This document shows positions 13,944 to 21,260 of a stretch of 24,417 nucleotides of DNA, one piece after another; the stretch's first letter is position 1, and each line of letters begins with the position of its first letter. The DNA is from a virus: positions 1-24,417 of IMG/VR virus record IMGVR_UViG_3300032240_000481; one strand, written 5' to 3'. The notes under the pieces are model-generated. The model was not told where the DNA came from. It worked only from the letters and a program-made list of their open reading frames with translations, and made no database searches. The translations under genes and the position numbers were made by a program.

Positions 13944-13963
13944 GCCCCTTCGGGGGTTTCATT
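13944..13963 (+). terminator. Intrinsic terminator after the coat gene
   Basis: GCCCC, a TTCG tetraloop and GGGGT (13944-13957) form a short GC stem 8 bases after the coat stop, followed by TTTCATTT and, further on, a run of seven T (13972-13978). The stem is short, so termination may be only partial. Confidence 0.65.
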
Positions 13964-13992
13964 TCGTAACATTTTTTTGAAAGAAATCTATC

Positions 13993-14403
13993 ATGGCTAC
14001 TCTTCCTAATGGCGCAGGCGGTTACCAAGTTGGTGACGGCAATCTGACTGAAGCTCAACTTGGCGTACAAACTATCCCCGCTACTTTGACAGCAGACACT
14101 ACCCTGACTGCCGCTCAAGTGGCAGTTGGTTTGGTTGTTTGCAAAAAAGCCTCGGACGCTACATTGACTGTTACATTGCCTACCGCAGCGTTGCTTGATG
14201 CAGCAATTACCAGCGCAAAAGTTGGTTCAGCTTTTGAGTTAACAATCTGCAACAATAACGATACCGGTTCGTCGTCTACTGTGCCTGTCACCACCGGCAC
14301 TGGTATTACGATCTTCGGTTCAGTCACTGTCCCACGTTTTGGTGCGTACACGTACCGTTTCGTGAAAACTGGCGACGCAACTTACTCGGCTTTCTTGAAG
14401 TAA
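13993..14403 (+). CDS. Probable capsid decoration/head protein, 136 aa
   Basis: The product starts MATLPNGAGGYQVGDGN and is rich in Ala, Thr and Val with regular strands (TLTVTLPTAALL, AFELTICNNNDTG, TVPVTTGTGITIFG, GAYTYRFVKTGDATYSAFLK). There is no signal peptide or membrane span. It lies between two terminators directly after coat, the usual place for a capsid-surface protein made in high amounts. The beta-rich composition fits a small sandwich domain. I do not recognise a specific family. Confidence 0.7.
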   Translation: MATLPNGAGGYQVGDGNLTEAQLGVQTIPATLTADTTLTAAQVAVGLVVCKKASDATLTVTLPTAALLDAAITSAKVGSAFELTICNNNDTGSSSTVPVTTGTGITIFGSVTVPRFGAYTYRFVKTGDATYSAFLK

Positions 14404-14408
14404 TTAAT

Positions 14409-14430
14409 GGGGGCTTCGGCCCCCGTTTTT
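14409..14430 (+). terminator. Strong intrinsic terminator
   Basis: GGGGGC (14409-14414), TTCG loop and GCCCCC (14419-14424) form a perfect 6-base GC stem followed by G and five T. It lies 5 bases after the stop of the 136-residue protein and 11 bases before the next ATG. Confidence 0.85.
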
Positions 14431-14441
14431 AAGGAACAATC

Positions 14442-14858
14442 ATGCCAAATACCCAAGCAGTCGGCGTTGCATATAGCGACCCCGAATTTACTACCTGCTA
14501 CGCAAGCCAAGAAATTGGCTATAGCGCAGCAGCCCAAGGTGCGGTAACGCAATTGACCAGCAAATCAACCGGCGTGACGCTGAACAATAGTGCTGGCCGC
14601 ATCACAATGAACGGCGCCGCTTTGGCTGCTGGCGCTGCGGTTTCGTTTGTTTTGACCAACTCATTGATTTCAATCAATGACACGATCATTGTGAACGTTT
14701 CCAGCAATACTACGGGCAGCGCACTTGGTGCGTACACCACTTACGTTTCGTATCTGGCTGCGGGTTCTGCTTTAATTACGTTGCGGAACTTGACTGCGGC
14801 TACTTCATATTCTGAAGCTGTCATCATCAACTTTTGCATCATCCACGGCGCAAGCTAA
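14442..14858 (+). CDS. Probable capsid decoration/head protein, 138 aa
   Basis: AAGGA lies 6 bases before the ATG. The product starts MPNTQAVGVAYSDPEFTTCY and continues with QLTSKSTGVTLNNSAGRITM, VSFVLTNSLISINDTIIVNV and LRNLTAATSYSEAVIINFCI. I recall this arrangement (AVGVAYxDPxF...VTQxTSKSTGVTLNxxxGxITM...A.VSFTLTNSxI...INFxII) from proteins that follow the coat gene in other phages, where no function is assigned. It is beta-rich and soluble. It could be a decoration protein; it is not clearly related to its 136-residue neighbour. Confidence 0.75.
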   Translation: MPNTQAVGVAYSDPEFTTCYASQEIGYSAAAQGAVTQLTSKSTGVTLNNSAGRITMNGAALAAGAAVSFVLTNSLISINDTIIVNVSSNTTGSALGAYTTYVSYLAAGSALITLRNLTAATSYSEAVIINFCIIHGAS

Positions 14859-14864
14859 TTAACC

Positions 14865-14890
14865 AGGGGGCTAATCACCCCCTTCTTTTT
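14865..14890 (+). terminator. Intrinsic terminator ending at the next start codon
   Basis: AGGGGG (14865-14870), a 7-base loop and CCCCCT (14878-14883) form a stem followed by TCTTTTT up to 14890. The ATG of the next gene is the very next base, so any transcript that continues has its ribosome binding region inside the hairpin. Confidence 0.75.
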
Positions 14891-15088
14891 ATGCCAGTTA
14901 TTTACATGTCGCATGAAGTCCACGGTGCCAAAGTTGCAACGATGGAACTTGAAGCTATAGAAGACGAAAAAAATGGCTGGACACGCTATACTCTTGACAC
15001 GCCTGATGTTGTTGAAGAGGCGGCTCCACAGGAAGTAAAACGTAGACGTGGCCGTCCTACTATTGAGGCGGTCGAACAAGGAGCGTAA
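14891..15088 (+). CDS. Small protein with AT-hook-like tail, 65 aa
   Basis: I use ATG 14891 (MPVIYMSHEVHGAKVATMEL); an in-frame ATG at 14906 is the alternative. No ribosome binding site is visible because the terminator hairpin occupies the upstream region. The N-terminal strand VIYMSHEVHGAKVA and ELEAIEDEKNGWTRYT make a small domain I recall from other phages. The C-terminus KRRRGRPTIEA contains an RGRP core like an AT-hook, which binds the minor groove of AT-rich DNA. It sits between decoration protein and gp4-like adaptor. The function is unknown; DNA contact inside the head or at the connector is an inference. Confidence 0.7.
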   Translation: MPVIYMSHEVHGAKVATMELEAIEDEKNGWTRYTLDTPDVVEEAAPQEVKRRRGRPTIEAVEQGA

Positions 15089-15090
15089 AG

Positions 15091-15807
15091 ATGGCCACCT
15101 ACTCTGCTGCCGATCAGATCAACCGGGCGCTGCGGCTGCTGGGTGTGCTGGCCGAAGGCGAAACGCCTTCTGCGTCAGTGTCTCAAGACGCTTTGATGGC
15201 GCTCAACCAGATGATCGACTCATGGAATACTGAGCGTTTGTCTATATTCAGCACCCAAGATCAGGTGTTTACTTGGCCTGCTGGATTCATCAACCGAACC
15301 CTTGGCCCCACTGGCGACTTTGTAGGCAACCGGCCAATACTGTTGGACGACGCTACCTACTATCGTGACCCAGGCACCAACGTGTCGTTTGGTATCAAGT
15401 TTATCAATCAGCAACAGTATGACGGCATTGCAGTCAAGACCGTAACATCTACATACCCGCAAGTGTTGTTTATCAACATGAGCTATCCTAACGTTGACAT
15501 GTACATCTATCCCAAGCCCACGCGGGATTTGGAATGGCACTTTATTTCAGTTGACGAGTTAGATCAACCCGCTACTTTGGCAACCAACATTTTGTTCCCG
15601 CCTGGGTATCTACGTGCTTTCACGTACAACCTGGCCATGGAATTTGCGCCTGAGTTTGGCGTTGAGCCTAGCCCTCAGGTGCAGCGCATCGCCATGACCA
15701 GCAAGCGCAACTTGAAGCGCATCAACAACCCCGATGACGTCATGTCGATGCCTTACGCCATCGTGGCCACTCGCCAGCGCTTTAACATCTATGCCGGCAA
15801 TTACTGA
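15091..15807 (+). CDS. Head-tail adaptor, P22 gp4-like tail accessory factor
   Basis: CAAGGAG lies upstream of ATG 15091. The 238-residue protein begins MATYSAADQINRALRLLGVL, then ALMALNQMIDSWNTERLSIF (about 33-52), the helical N-terminal core of P22 gp4, the adaptor that binds under the portal ring and closes the packaged head. It continues with a strand-rich part (VLFINMSYPNVDMYIYPKP) and a helical end (YNLAMEFAPEFGVEPSP, KRNLKRINN). It is longer than P22 gp4 (166 residues), as many environmental relatives are. The stop overlaps the ATG of the gp10-like gene, its binding partner in the tail, supporting coupled production. Confidence 0.85.
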   Translation: MATYSAADQINRALRLLGVLAEGETPSASVSQDALMALNQMIDSWNTERLSIFSTQDQVFTWPAGFINRTLGPTGDFVGNRPILLDDATYYRDPGTNVSFGIKFINQQQYDGIAVKTVTSTYPQVLFINMSYPNVDMYIYPKPTRDLEWHFISVDELDQPATLATNILFPPGYLRAFTYNLAMEFAPEFGVEPSPQVQRIAMTSKRNLKRINNPDDVMSMPYAIVATRQRFNIYAGNY

Positions 15808-17246
15808 TGAAAACGCCTATCCTTGGCTCGACCTACGTGGCCCGCAGCGTCAATGCTGCGGATGCCCGTATGGTCAATCTGTTTCCAGAAGTCATCCCTG
15901 AGGGCGGTAAAGAGCCTGCATTCTTGCAGCGTTGCCCAGGCTTGTCGCTTTTGTCGGCGGTAGGCAACGGCCCGGTTCGTGGGTTGTGGGCGTTCTCATC
16001 GGACGACGGCGTGGGTTTTGTGGTATCGGGCACCGAGCTTTACAAGATTAACAACGCTTACGTGCCTACGCTAATTGGCACCGTGGCGGGCACTGGGCCG
16101 GTCAGCATGGCCGACAACGGCACGCAGCTGTTCATCGCAGCCAACGGGCCCAGCTATATTTACAACAACACCACTGGCGGCTTTGGCCAGATCACAGACC
16201 CTGACTTTCCGGGTGCGGTGACAGTCTGCTATCTGGACGGCTATTTTGTGTTCAACGAGCCCAACAGCCAAAAGATGTGGGTGACCGCCCTTTTGGACGG
16301 CACATCCATTGACCCGCTTGAGTTTGCAAGCACCGAAGGATCGCCTGATGGCTTGCTGGCCGTGGTGTCCAACTTCCGTGAGGTTTGGGCCTTTGGCACG
16401 AACTCTATCGAGGTCTGGTACGACTCAGGCGCCACAGACTTTCCCCTGCAACGCATCCAAGGCGCGTTCAACGAGCTTGGTTGCGCGGCCCCTTACTCTA
16501 TTGCCAAGATGGACAATGGCCTGTTCTGGCTGGGCCGCGATCGACGGGGGCAGGGCATCGTTTACCGGGCCAACGGGTACCAAGGCCAGCGCATCTCGAC
16601 CCACGCGGTTGAATGGCACATCCAACAATACAGCGACATGTCGGACGCCATTGCGTACACTTATCAACAGGATGGCCACAGCTTTTACGTGCTGATCTTT
16701 CCCACGGCCAACACCACTTGGGTGTACGACGCGGCCACCCAAGCCTGGCATGAGCGGGCCGGCTTTGTTGACGGCGCGTTTACCCGGCACCGCAGCAACT
16801 GCCAGATGGCGTTCAACAACAAAATTGTCGTTGGCGACTTTGAAAACGGCAACATCTACGCCTTTGATCTTGACGTGTACGCTGACAATGGCCAGATTCA
16901 GAAATGGCTTCGCACCTGGCGGGCGCTGCCCACGGGTCAAAACAACCTTAAGCGCACGGCCCATCACAGCCTTCAGATCGACCTAGAAACCGGCGTTGGC
17001 TTGAATCTAGGCCAAGGTAGCGATCCAATGCTCATGCTGCGCTGGAGCGATGACGGTGGCCATACGTGGTCAAACGAACACTGGACACCGATTGGCAAGA
17101 TTGGCGCGTATTACCAGCGTGCCTTTTACCGCCGGTTGGGCATGACGCTCAAACTGCGGGATCGTGTCTATGAGCTGTCCATGACTGACCCCAACAAAAT
17201 AGCGATCATGGGGGCTGAATTGATTTTGAGCCCGACCAATGCCTAG
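15807..17246 (+). CDS. Packaged-DNA stabilisation protein, P22 gp10-like tail hub
   Basis: The 479 residues match P22 gp10 (472). The N-terminal motif MKTPILGSTYVARSVNAADA with RMVNLFPEVIPEGGKEPAFL is characteristic of the family, followed by a beta-propeller-like series (LYKINNAYVPTLIGTVAGTG, VSMADNGTQLFIAANGPSYI, VWAFGTNSIEVWYDSGATDF, then DRRGQGIVYRANGYQ). In P22 a gp10 hexamer sits below gp4, keeps DNA in and carries the tailspikes and needle. Its start shares a base with the previous stop, and its end overlaps the next gene by 8 bases. The calling is strong; partner identities are inferred from order. Confidence 0.88.
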   Translation: MKTPILGSTYVARSVNAADARMVNLFPEVIPEGGKEPAFLQRCPGLSLLSAVGNGPVRGLWAFSSDDGVGFVVSGTELYKINNAYVPTLIGTVAGTGPVSMADNGTQLFIAANGPSYIYNNTTGGFGQITDPDFPGAVTVCYLDGYFVFNEPNSQKMWVTALLDGTSIDPLEFASTEGSPDGLLAVVSNFREVWAFGTNSIEVWYDSGATDFPLQRIQGAFNELGCAAPYSIAKMDNGLFWLGRDRRGQGIVYRANGYQGQRISTHAVEWHIQQYSDMSDAIAYTYQQDGHSFYVLIFPTANTTWVYDAATQAWHERAGFVDGAFTRHRSNCQMAFNNKIVVGDFENGNIYAFDLDVYADNGQIQKWLRTWRALPTGQNNLKRTAHHSLQIDLETGVGLNLGQGSDPMLMLRWSDDGGHTWSNEHWTPIGKIGAYYQRAFYRRLGMTLKLRDRVYELSMTDPNKIAIMGAELILSPTNA

Positions 17247-18246
17247 CCCAAACGCAACGCCCACGCCCATTACGCCCCCCAGGGTGCCGTTGATCGACCC
17301 GCGCACCGGGTTGATCGACCGGGCGTGGTATTTGTTTTTTCTGTCGCTCAATAACGCTGCGACAAACATTTACGACAACGTAGATGTTGGCCCTAGCCCC
17401 GAGTCACTGATTGCGGCGTATGACGCCGCCCTGCGCACGCTGGCCGATGAGGTGGGCACGCAGCCCGTGCCTGCCGACTTCAGCGTCGAGCTGGCCAAAC
17501 AAATTGAAGCGGCGGGCCTGAGCCCTTACGCGCCTGGTTTGCTGTCACAAGTGGCCGAGATGCAAAAGCAGATTGATGCGCTGAATCTGTTGCCGCCTCC
17601 GGCCCAAGGCACCGTGACTGCGGTGACCGCTACGGCGCCGGTTGTGTCGTCTGGCGGCACTGCGCCCGACATCAGTATGCCTGCGGCCAACACCACGACT
17701 AATGGCTATTTAACCTCGACTGACTGGAATACGTTCAACAACAAAGGGTCTGGCACGGTAACCTCAGTGGCCGCGCTGACTCTGGGCACTTCGGGCACCG
17801 ACCTGACGTCCACGGTTGCCACCGGCACAACCACCCCGGTCATTACGCTGAACGTGCCCACGGCGTCGGCCAGCAACCGTGGCGCGCTAAGTTCAACCGA
17901 TTGGTCAACATTTAACAATAAGCAAGCCGTGTCAGCGCCGGTCACCAAAACCGCTGACTTTACCGTAGCGGCCACTGACTTGTGGTTGATTAACAATAAG
18001 ACCGGTTCGACCTGTACAGCCACCTTGCCAACGGCGTCGTCCTATTCGGGGCGTATTCTGCATTTCCAGAACTACCAGGCCCAGACGCTTGTGTCAGCGG
18101 CCAGCAATGTTGTCCCGCTGGCCGGGGGCGCTGCCGGCACGTCGATTCTCTTGGCAAGTACGGGAGATTCTGCGACACTTGTGTCTGATGGCTCAAACTG
18201 GCTGATGACACAATACATCCCGAACAACATCCTACTTTTGGAGTAA
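17239..18246 (+). CDS. Tail fibre or tail-needle candidate with STDW-FNNK repeats
   Basis: The gene begins inside the end of the gp10-like gene. The 335-residue product has a Pro-rich N-terminus and RVPLIDPRTGLIDRAWYLFF (15-34), which I recall as an attachment segment of phage fibres. A helical stretch follows (LAKQIEAAG, SQVAEMQKQIDALN), then two copies of a repeat, GYLTSTDWNTFNNK (156-169) and GALSSTDWSTFNNK (215-228), and a C-terminal beta domain (TCTATLPTASSYSGRILHFQ). It occupies the place of the P22 gp26 needle gene, immediately after gp10, so it may plug or extend the tail tip, although its sequence is fibre-like rather than coiled-coil needle-like. Confidence 0.7.
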   Translation: MPSPNATPTPITPPRVPLIDPRTGLIDRAWYLFFLSLNNAATNIYDNVDVGPSPESLIAAYDAALRTLADEVGTQPVPADFSVELAKQIEAAGLSPYAPGLLSQVAEMQKQIDALNLLPPPAQGTVTAVTATAPVVSSGGTAPDISMPAANTTTNGYLTSTDWNTFNNKGSGTVTSVAALTLGTSGTDLTSTVATGTTTPVITLNVPTASASNRGALSSTDWSTFNNKQAVSAPVTKTADFTVAATDLWLINNKTGSTCTATLPTASSYSGRILHFQNYQAQTLVSAASNVVPLAGGAAGTSILLASTGDSATLVSDGSNWLMTQYIPNNILLLE

Positions 18247-18249
18247 CCC

Positions 18250-18585
18250 ATGACTGTCACTGTCAAAGTCCTTGTACCGGCCAAAATCGTTGAGGCCAGC
18301 CAAACAACCCAGTACACAGCTACTGGTGTTACGGCCATCATCGACAAGTTCACCGCAACCAATTACAGCGCAACTGCTGCGACCATCAGCGTCAACTTGG
18401 TCACTGTGGCCGGGTCTTCGGGCAATCTGAACCTGATCACCAAGACCAAGACGCTTCAGCCTGCTGAGGTCTATACTTTCCCCGAGTTGGTGGGCCAGGT
18501 GCTGGGTGTGGGCGACTTCATCAGCACCATTGCAGGCACTGCCACTTCTATCAACATGCGCGTCAGTGGCCGTGAGGTGACATGA
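18250..18585 (+). CDS. Small beta-rich protein, 111 aa
   Basis: GGAG precedes the ATG by 6 bases. The product starts MTVTVKVLVPAKIVEASQTT and reads as alternating strands (QYTATGVTAIIDKFTATNYS, TISVNLVTVAGSSGNLNLIT, TLQPAEVYTFPELVG, SINMRVSGREVT). It looks like a small immunoglobulin-like or jelly-roll domain, with no catalytic signature. It lies between the fibre gene and the cupin gene, overlapping the latter by four bases. A virion or fibre-accessory role is likely; I do not recognise the family with certainty. Confidence 0.65.
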   Translation: MTVTVKVLVPAKIVEASQTTQYTATGVTAIIDKFTATNYSATAATISVNLVTVAGSSGNLNLITKTKTLQPAEVYTFPELVGQVLGVGDFISTIAGTATSINMRVSGREVT

Positions 18586-18920
18586 TCCATCACCACTTCA
18601 GCGCAGGCGTCTATGCCAAAGAAACCCGCATTCCAGCGGGGTATGTCTTGGTTCAGCACGCCCACAAGCATGACCACCTGTCCATTTTGGCCAGCGGGTC
18701 TGTTGAGCTGGCGGTTGATGGTGAAAAATCAGTTGTTCATGCGCCTGCCTGCCTGACGATTCCCGCAGGCAAGCATCACGCCATAAAATCAATCACAGAC
18801 GTTGTGTGGTATTGCGTACACGCCACCGATTGCACAGATGAAGATGAGATTGACGAAGTGCTAATTGAGTCTGGCAATATGGAAGAAATGAAAGAGTTGG
18901 CTGAAAGCCTGAAGGAGTAA
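18582..18920 (+). CDS. Cupin-fold metal-binding protein, 112 aa
   Basis: ATG 18582 overlaps the previous stop and has GAGGTGAC upstream. The protein has a His-rich cupin motif 1 (GYVLVQHAHKHDHLSILASG, with His26, 28, 30 and 32) followed by strands and a motif-2-like TIPAGKHHAIKSI (His65, His66). The family folds as a small beta-barrel and binds a divalent metal; members range from enzymes to sugar-binding or regulatory proteins. The C-terminal ~25 residues are acidic and helical (EMKELAESLKE). Inside a virion-gene cluster it may be a structural carbohydrate-binding module or a host-metabolism gene; no substrate can be inferred. Confidence 0.8.
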   Translation: MIHHHFSAGVYAKETRIPAGYVLVQHAHKHDHLSILASGSVELAVDGEKSVVHAPACLTIPAGKHHAIKSITDVVWYCVHATDCTDEDEIDEVLIESGNMEEMKELAESLKE

Positions 18921-18923
18921 ATT

Positions 18924-19676
18924 ATGCCTTGGTCATTTATTGTCCCCGCTGCGGTCAGTTTGTTTTCTGCAAGTCAGAACCGCAGCGCCGCGTCGCAAGC
19001 ATCTGATACTGCCAATCAAGCATCTGATCGCGCGCAAGCGCTGCAATACCAGATGTTCAAAGAGCAGCAAGGATTGCAAGAGCCTTTTCGCCAAGCAGGC
19101 GTTAATGCGTTGGCCAAGATGCAAGATCAATACAGTGGAATGCCGGCAGCGTTTACGGGGCAAGTTGATCTAACCCAAGACCCCGGTTATGCGTTCCGGC
19201 TGTCTGAAGGCCAGAAGGCGTTGGATAGAAGTGCTGCCGCAAGGGGTGGTTTGATCTCAGGCGGGGCCATGAAAGCTGCGCAACGCTTTGGTCAAGAATC
19301 AGGCAGTCAGGAGTATCAAAACGCCTACAACCGGGCGCTGACAGGCTACAACGCAAATGTGGCGCGTGAGGCCACAGGCTACAACCGTCTAGCGTCTATG
19401 GCCGGCGTGGGTCAAACCTCAGCCAATACGCTAACAGGTGCAGCCGGCACGTATGGCTCCAACGTGGGCAACGCCATGATCAACCAAGGCATCAACGCTG
19501 GCAACGCAGGCATGGCCGGGACACGGGCGATGACGTCCGCGTATGGCGACATTGCCAATCTATATGGCCGCACAAGTCCTAACTTCAGCAGCTTGTATGG
19601 TGGTGGTGGCGGTGGTTATTATGGCGGCGAATACGGCACCGGCAGCCGCGCTGGAATGATCGACACGCCTTTTTAA
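18924..19676 (+). CDS. DNA transfer (ejection) protein, P22 gp7-type position
   Basis: AAGGAG precedes the ATG. The 250-residue protein starts with a hydrophobic MPWSFIVPAAVSLFSASQN and an Ala/Gln/Ser-rich helix (ASQASDTANQASDRAQALQY), then FKEQQGLQEPFRQAGVNALA, DLTQDPGYAFRLSEGQKALD, AARGGLISGGAMKA and repeated GYNRLASMAGVGQTSANTL. It ends in a Gly/Tyr-rich tail (GGGGGGYYGGEYGTGS). I recall this order (P-L-S..GLI-SGGA-K...YN..LA..AG.GQTA) from phage proteins annotated as DNA transfer proteins that ride in the head and are injected. It is the first of three consecutive large ejection-protein candidates, as in P22 (gp7, gp20, gp16). Confidence 0.75.
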   Translation: MPWSFIVPAAVSLFSASQNRSAASQASDTANQASDRAQALQYQMFKEQQGLQEPFRQAGVNALAKMQDQYSGMPAAFTGQVDLTQDPGYAFRLSEGQKALDRSAAARGGLISGGAMKAAQRFGQESGSQEYQNAYNRALTGYNANVAREATGYNRLASMAGVGQTSANTLTGAAGTYGSNVGNAMINQGINAGNAGMAGTRAMTSAYGDIANLYGRTSPNFSSLYGGGGGGYYGGEYGTGSRAGMIDTPF

Positions 19677-19685
19677 GGGTAAATC

Positions 19686-21248
19686 ATGGCACTTGACTTT
19701 GGAATTCTTCAGCCCGCAAACATCAGCGGCCAGCTTCAAGCTGGCCAAGAGTCTGCCATGCGCAACCAGTTGGCCCAGCAACAGTTGGCGTCAGGTCAAA
19801 TGCAGCAGGAAAAAGCTGGTTTAGAAATGCAGCAGTTTAAGCGCAGGCAGTCTGCGTTGGATAAGTTTCTAAGCGAAGCTGAAAAAGGTGGCCATACAGG
19901 TGACCCCGAAGACGTCGCAAAAAATTTCTTTAATTTTGCGATCACAAGCGGTGACCCATCAGTTGTAATGGCCGCTCAACAAGCGTTGATGGCAGCCAAA
20001 GAGCGCAAACAATATCTTTCTGAACGCACGCCGGGCGCCGCCGCGCCGGCAACTAATGCTCTTGCCATAACGTCGCGCCATGAAGGCGTCCCACAACCTG
20101 CGCCCGCAGGTTCAGAAGATCGCTTGGGCGATTTCATCTCGCAGATTGAAGCAAAACAAAACGCGCCGATGCCTATGCCTGCGGTCACTGGTCGCCCGAT
20201 TCAGCCTGAGATGGCGGTTGCGCCCAACGCGCCTGCTACCGCCGCGCCTGCGGCCAACATGCTTGCACCTGCCGCCGCGCCTGCCGCTGCTGCGCCAGTT
20301 AACGCATTGGCTGCGCCGGCATCGGCGGCTGTTAATCCTGCGGCAGCCTTGCAAGCCAAAATTATTGATTTGCAAATGCGCTATCCAAGCGGTGTTGCAA
20401 AGCCTGAAATTGAAATGCTTACTAAGCAGTTAAACGAAATGCAGAAGTTGCACGTTGTTGGCGATTCTTTGCTGAACGGAGCTGGGCAAGTGGTTGCCAC
20501 AGTACCAAAGACAGCTACGCTATCTGAGTTTGAAAGACTGCTGGAAAAATCTAATTTAACCCCAGATCAGCAGATACAAGCTAAACAAGCATGGATCGCC
20601 AAACACGTTACGCATCCACCGGGCACAAACGTCAGCGTAAAACTTCCCCCGTTAGAGGGCGCTGAACAAAAAGGCAAAGGCGAATACAACATTAAAGCGT
20701 ATGCGACTGTTGCTCAAAATGCTGATCTTGCGCGCAAATTGTTGCCCGCGTTAGACGTCACCCAATCAATTTTGGACAAAGGTTTTACTACCGGCTGGGG
20801 CAGCGAAACTGTAACTGGCGCCGCGCGTGTTCTTGGCGCGTTGGGTGTGGAAGGCGCAAAAAACTACGCTACAGATGCGCAAACATTTTTGGCCCAAGGT
20901 CGTCAAGCGTTGTTGCAACGTCAACTGGAACAAAAAGGTACGCAGTCCGAAGGTGATGCCGCCCGTATGGAGCAAACATTTGTTCAGTTAGGCAATACAG
21001 TAGACGCCAATAAGTTTTTGGTTGCGTCAGCCAAAGCACAAGCTAAACAATCAATATCGCAACAAAAATTCTATGAAAATTGGTGGAATAAGAACAAGAC
21101 ATACGAAGGCGCGGAAACAGCATGGGTAAATGGTGACGGGAGTAAATCTATTTTTGATTATCCAGAAATGAAAGCCTACGCGCCTAAAGGTGCGCCGGCT
21201 GCAAATAACCGCCCTTCTTTGGGTTCCATTTTTAAATCTCCATCATAA
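19686..21248 (+). CDS. Putative virion ejection protein, Pro/Ala-rich, 520 aa
   Basis: AAGGG precedes the ATG. The N-terminal ~60 residues are Gln-rich and helical (MRNQLAQQQLASGQMQQEKA). A Pro/Ala-rich linker spans roughly residues 115-225 (APATAAPAANMLAPAAAPAA is part of it), and a helical C-terminal half follows (YATVAQNADLARKLLPALDV, FLAQGRQALLQRQLEQKG, KAQAKQSISQQKFYENWW). No enzyme motif is evident. The position after the DNA-transfer protein and the size correspond to P22 gp20. The flexible linker suits a protein that must unfold to pass through the tail. The assignment rests on order and composition, not on recognised homology. Confidence 0.65.
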   Translation: MALDFGILQPANISGQLQAGQESAMRNQLAQQQLASGQMQQEKAGLEMQQFKRRQSALDKFLSEAEKGGHTGDPEDVAKNFFNFAITSGDPSVVMAAQQALMAAKERKQYLSERTPGAAAPATNALAITSRHEGVPQPAPAGSEDRLGDFISQIEAKQNAPMPMPAVTGRPIQPEMAVAPNAPATAAPAANMLAPAAAPAAAAPVNALAAPASAAVNPAAALQAKIIDLQMRYPSGVAKPEIEMLTKQLNEMQKLHVVGDSLLNGAGQVVATVPKTATLSEFERLLEKSNLTPDQQIQAKQAWIAKHVTHPPGTNVSVKLPPLEGAEQKGKGEYNIKAYATVAQNADLARKLLPALDVTQSILDKGFTTGWGSETVTGAARVLGALGVEGAKNYATDAQTFLAQGRQALLQRQLEQKGTQSEGDAARMEQTFVQLGNTVDANKFLVASAKAQAKQSISQQKFYENWWNKNKTYEGAETAWVNGDGSKSIFDYPEMKAYAPKGAPAANNRPSLGSIFKSPS

Positions 21249-21260
21249 GCGAGGGCGTAT

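Noticed and set aside
17697-17927. DNA direct repeat in the fibre gene at the two STDW-FNNK units
   Set aside because: The amino acids repeat but the DNA has diverged at most third positions, so it is an old protein repeat rather than a recent DNA duplication or mobile element.
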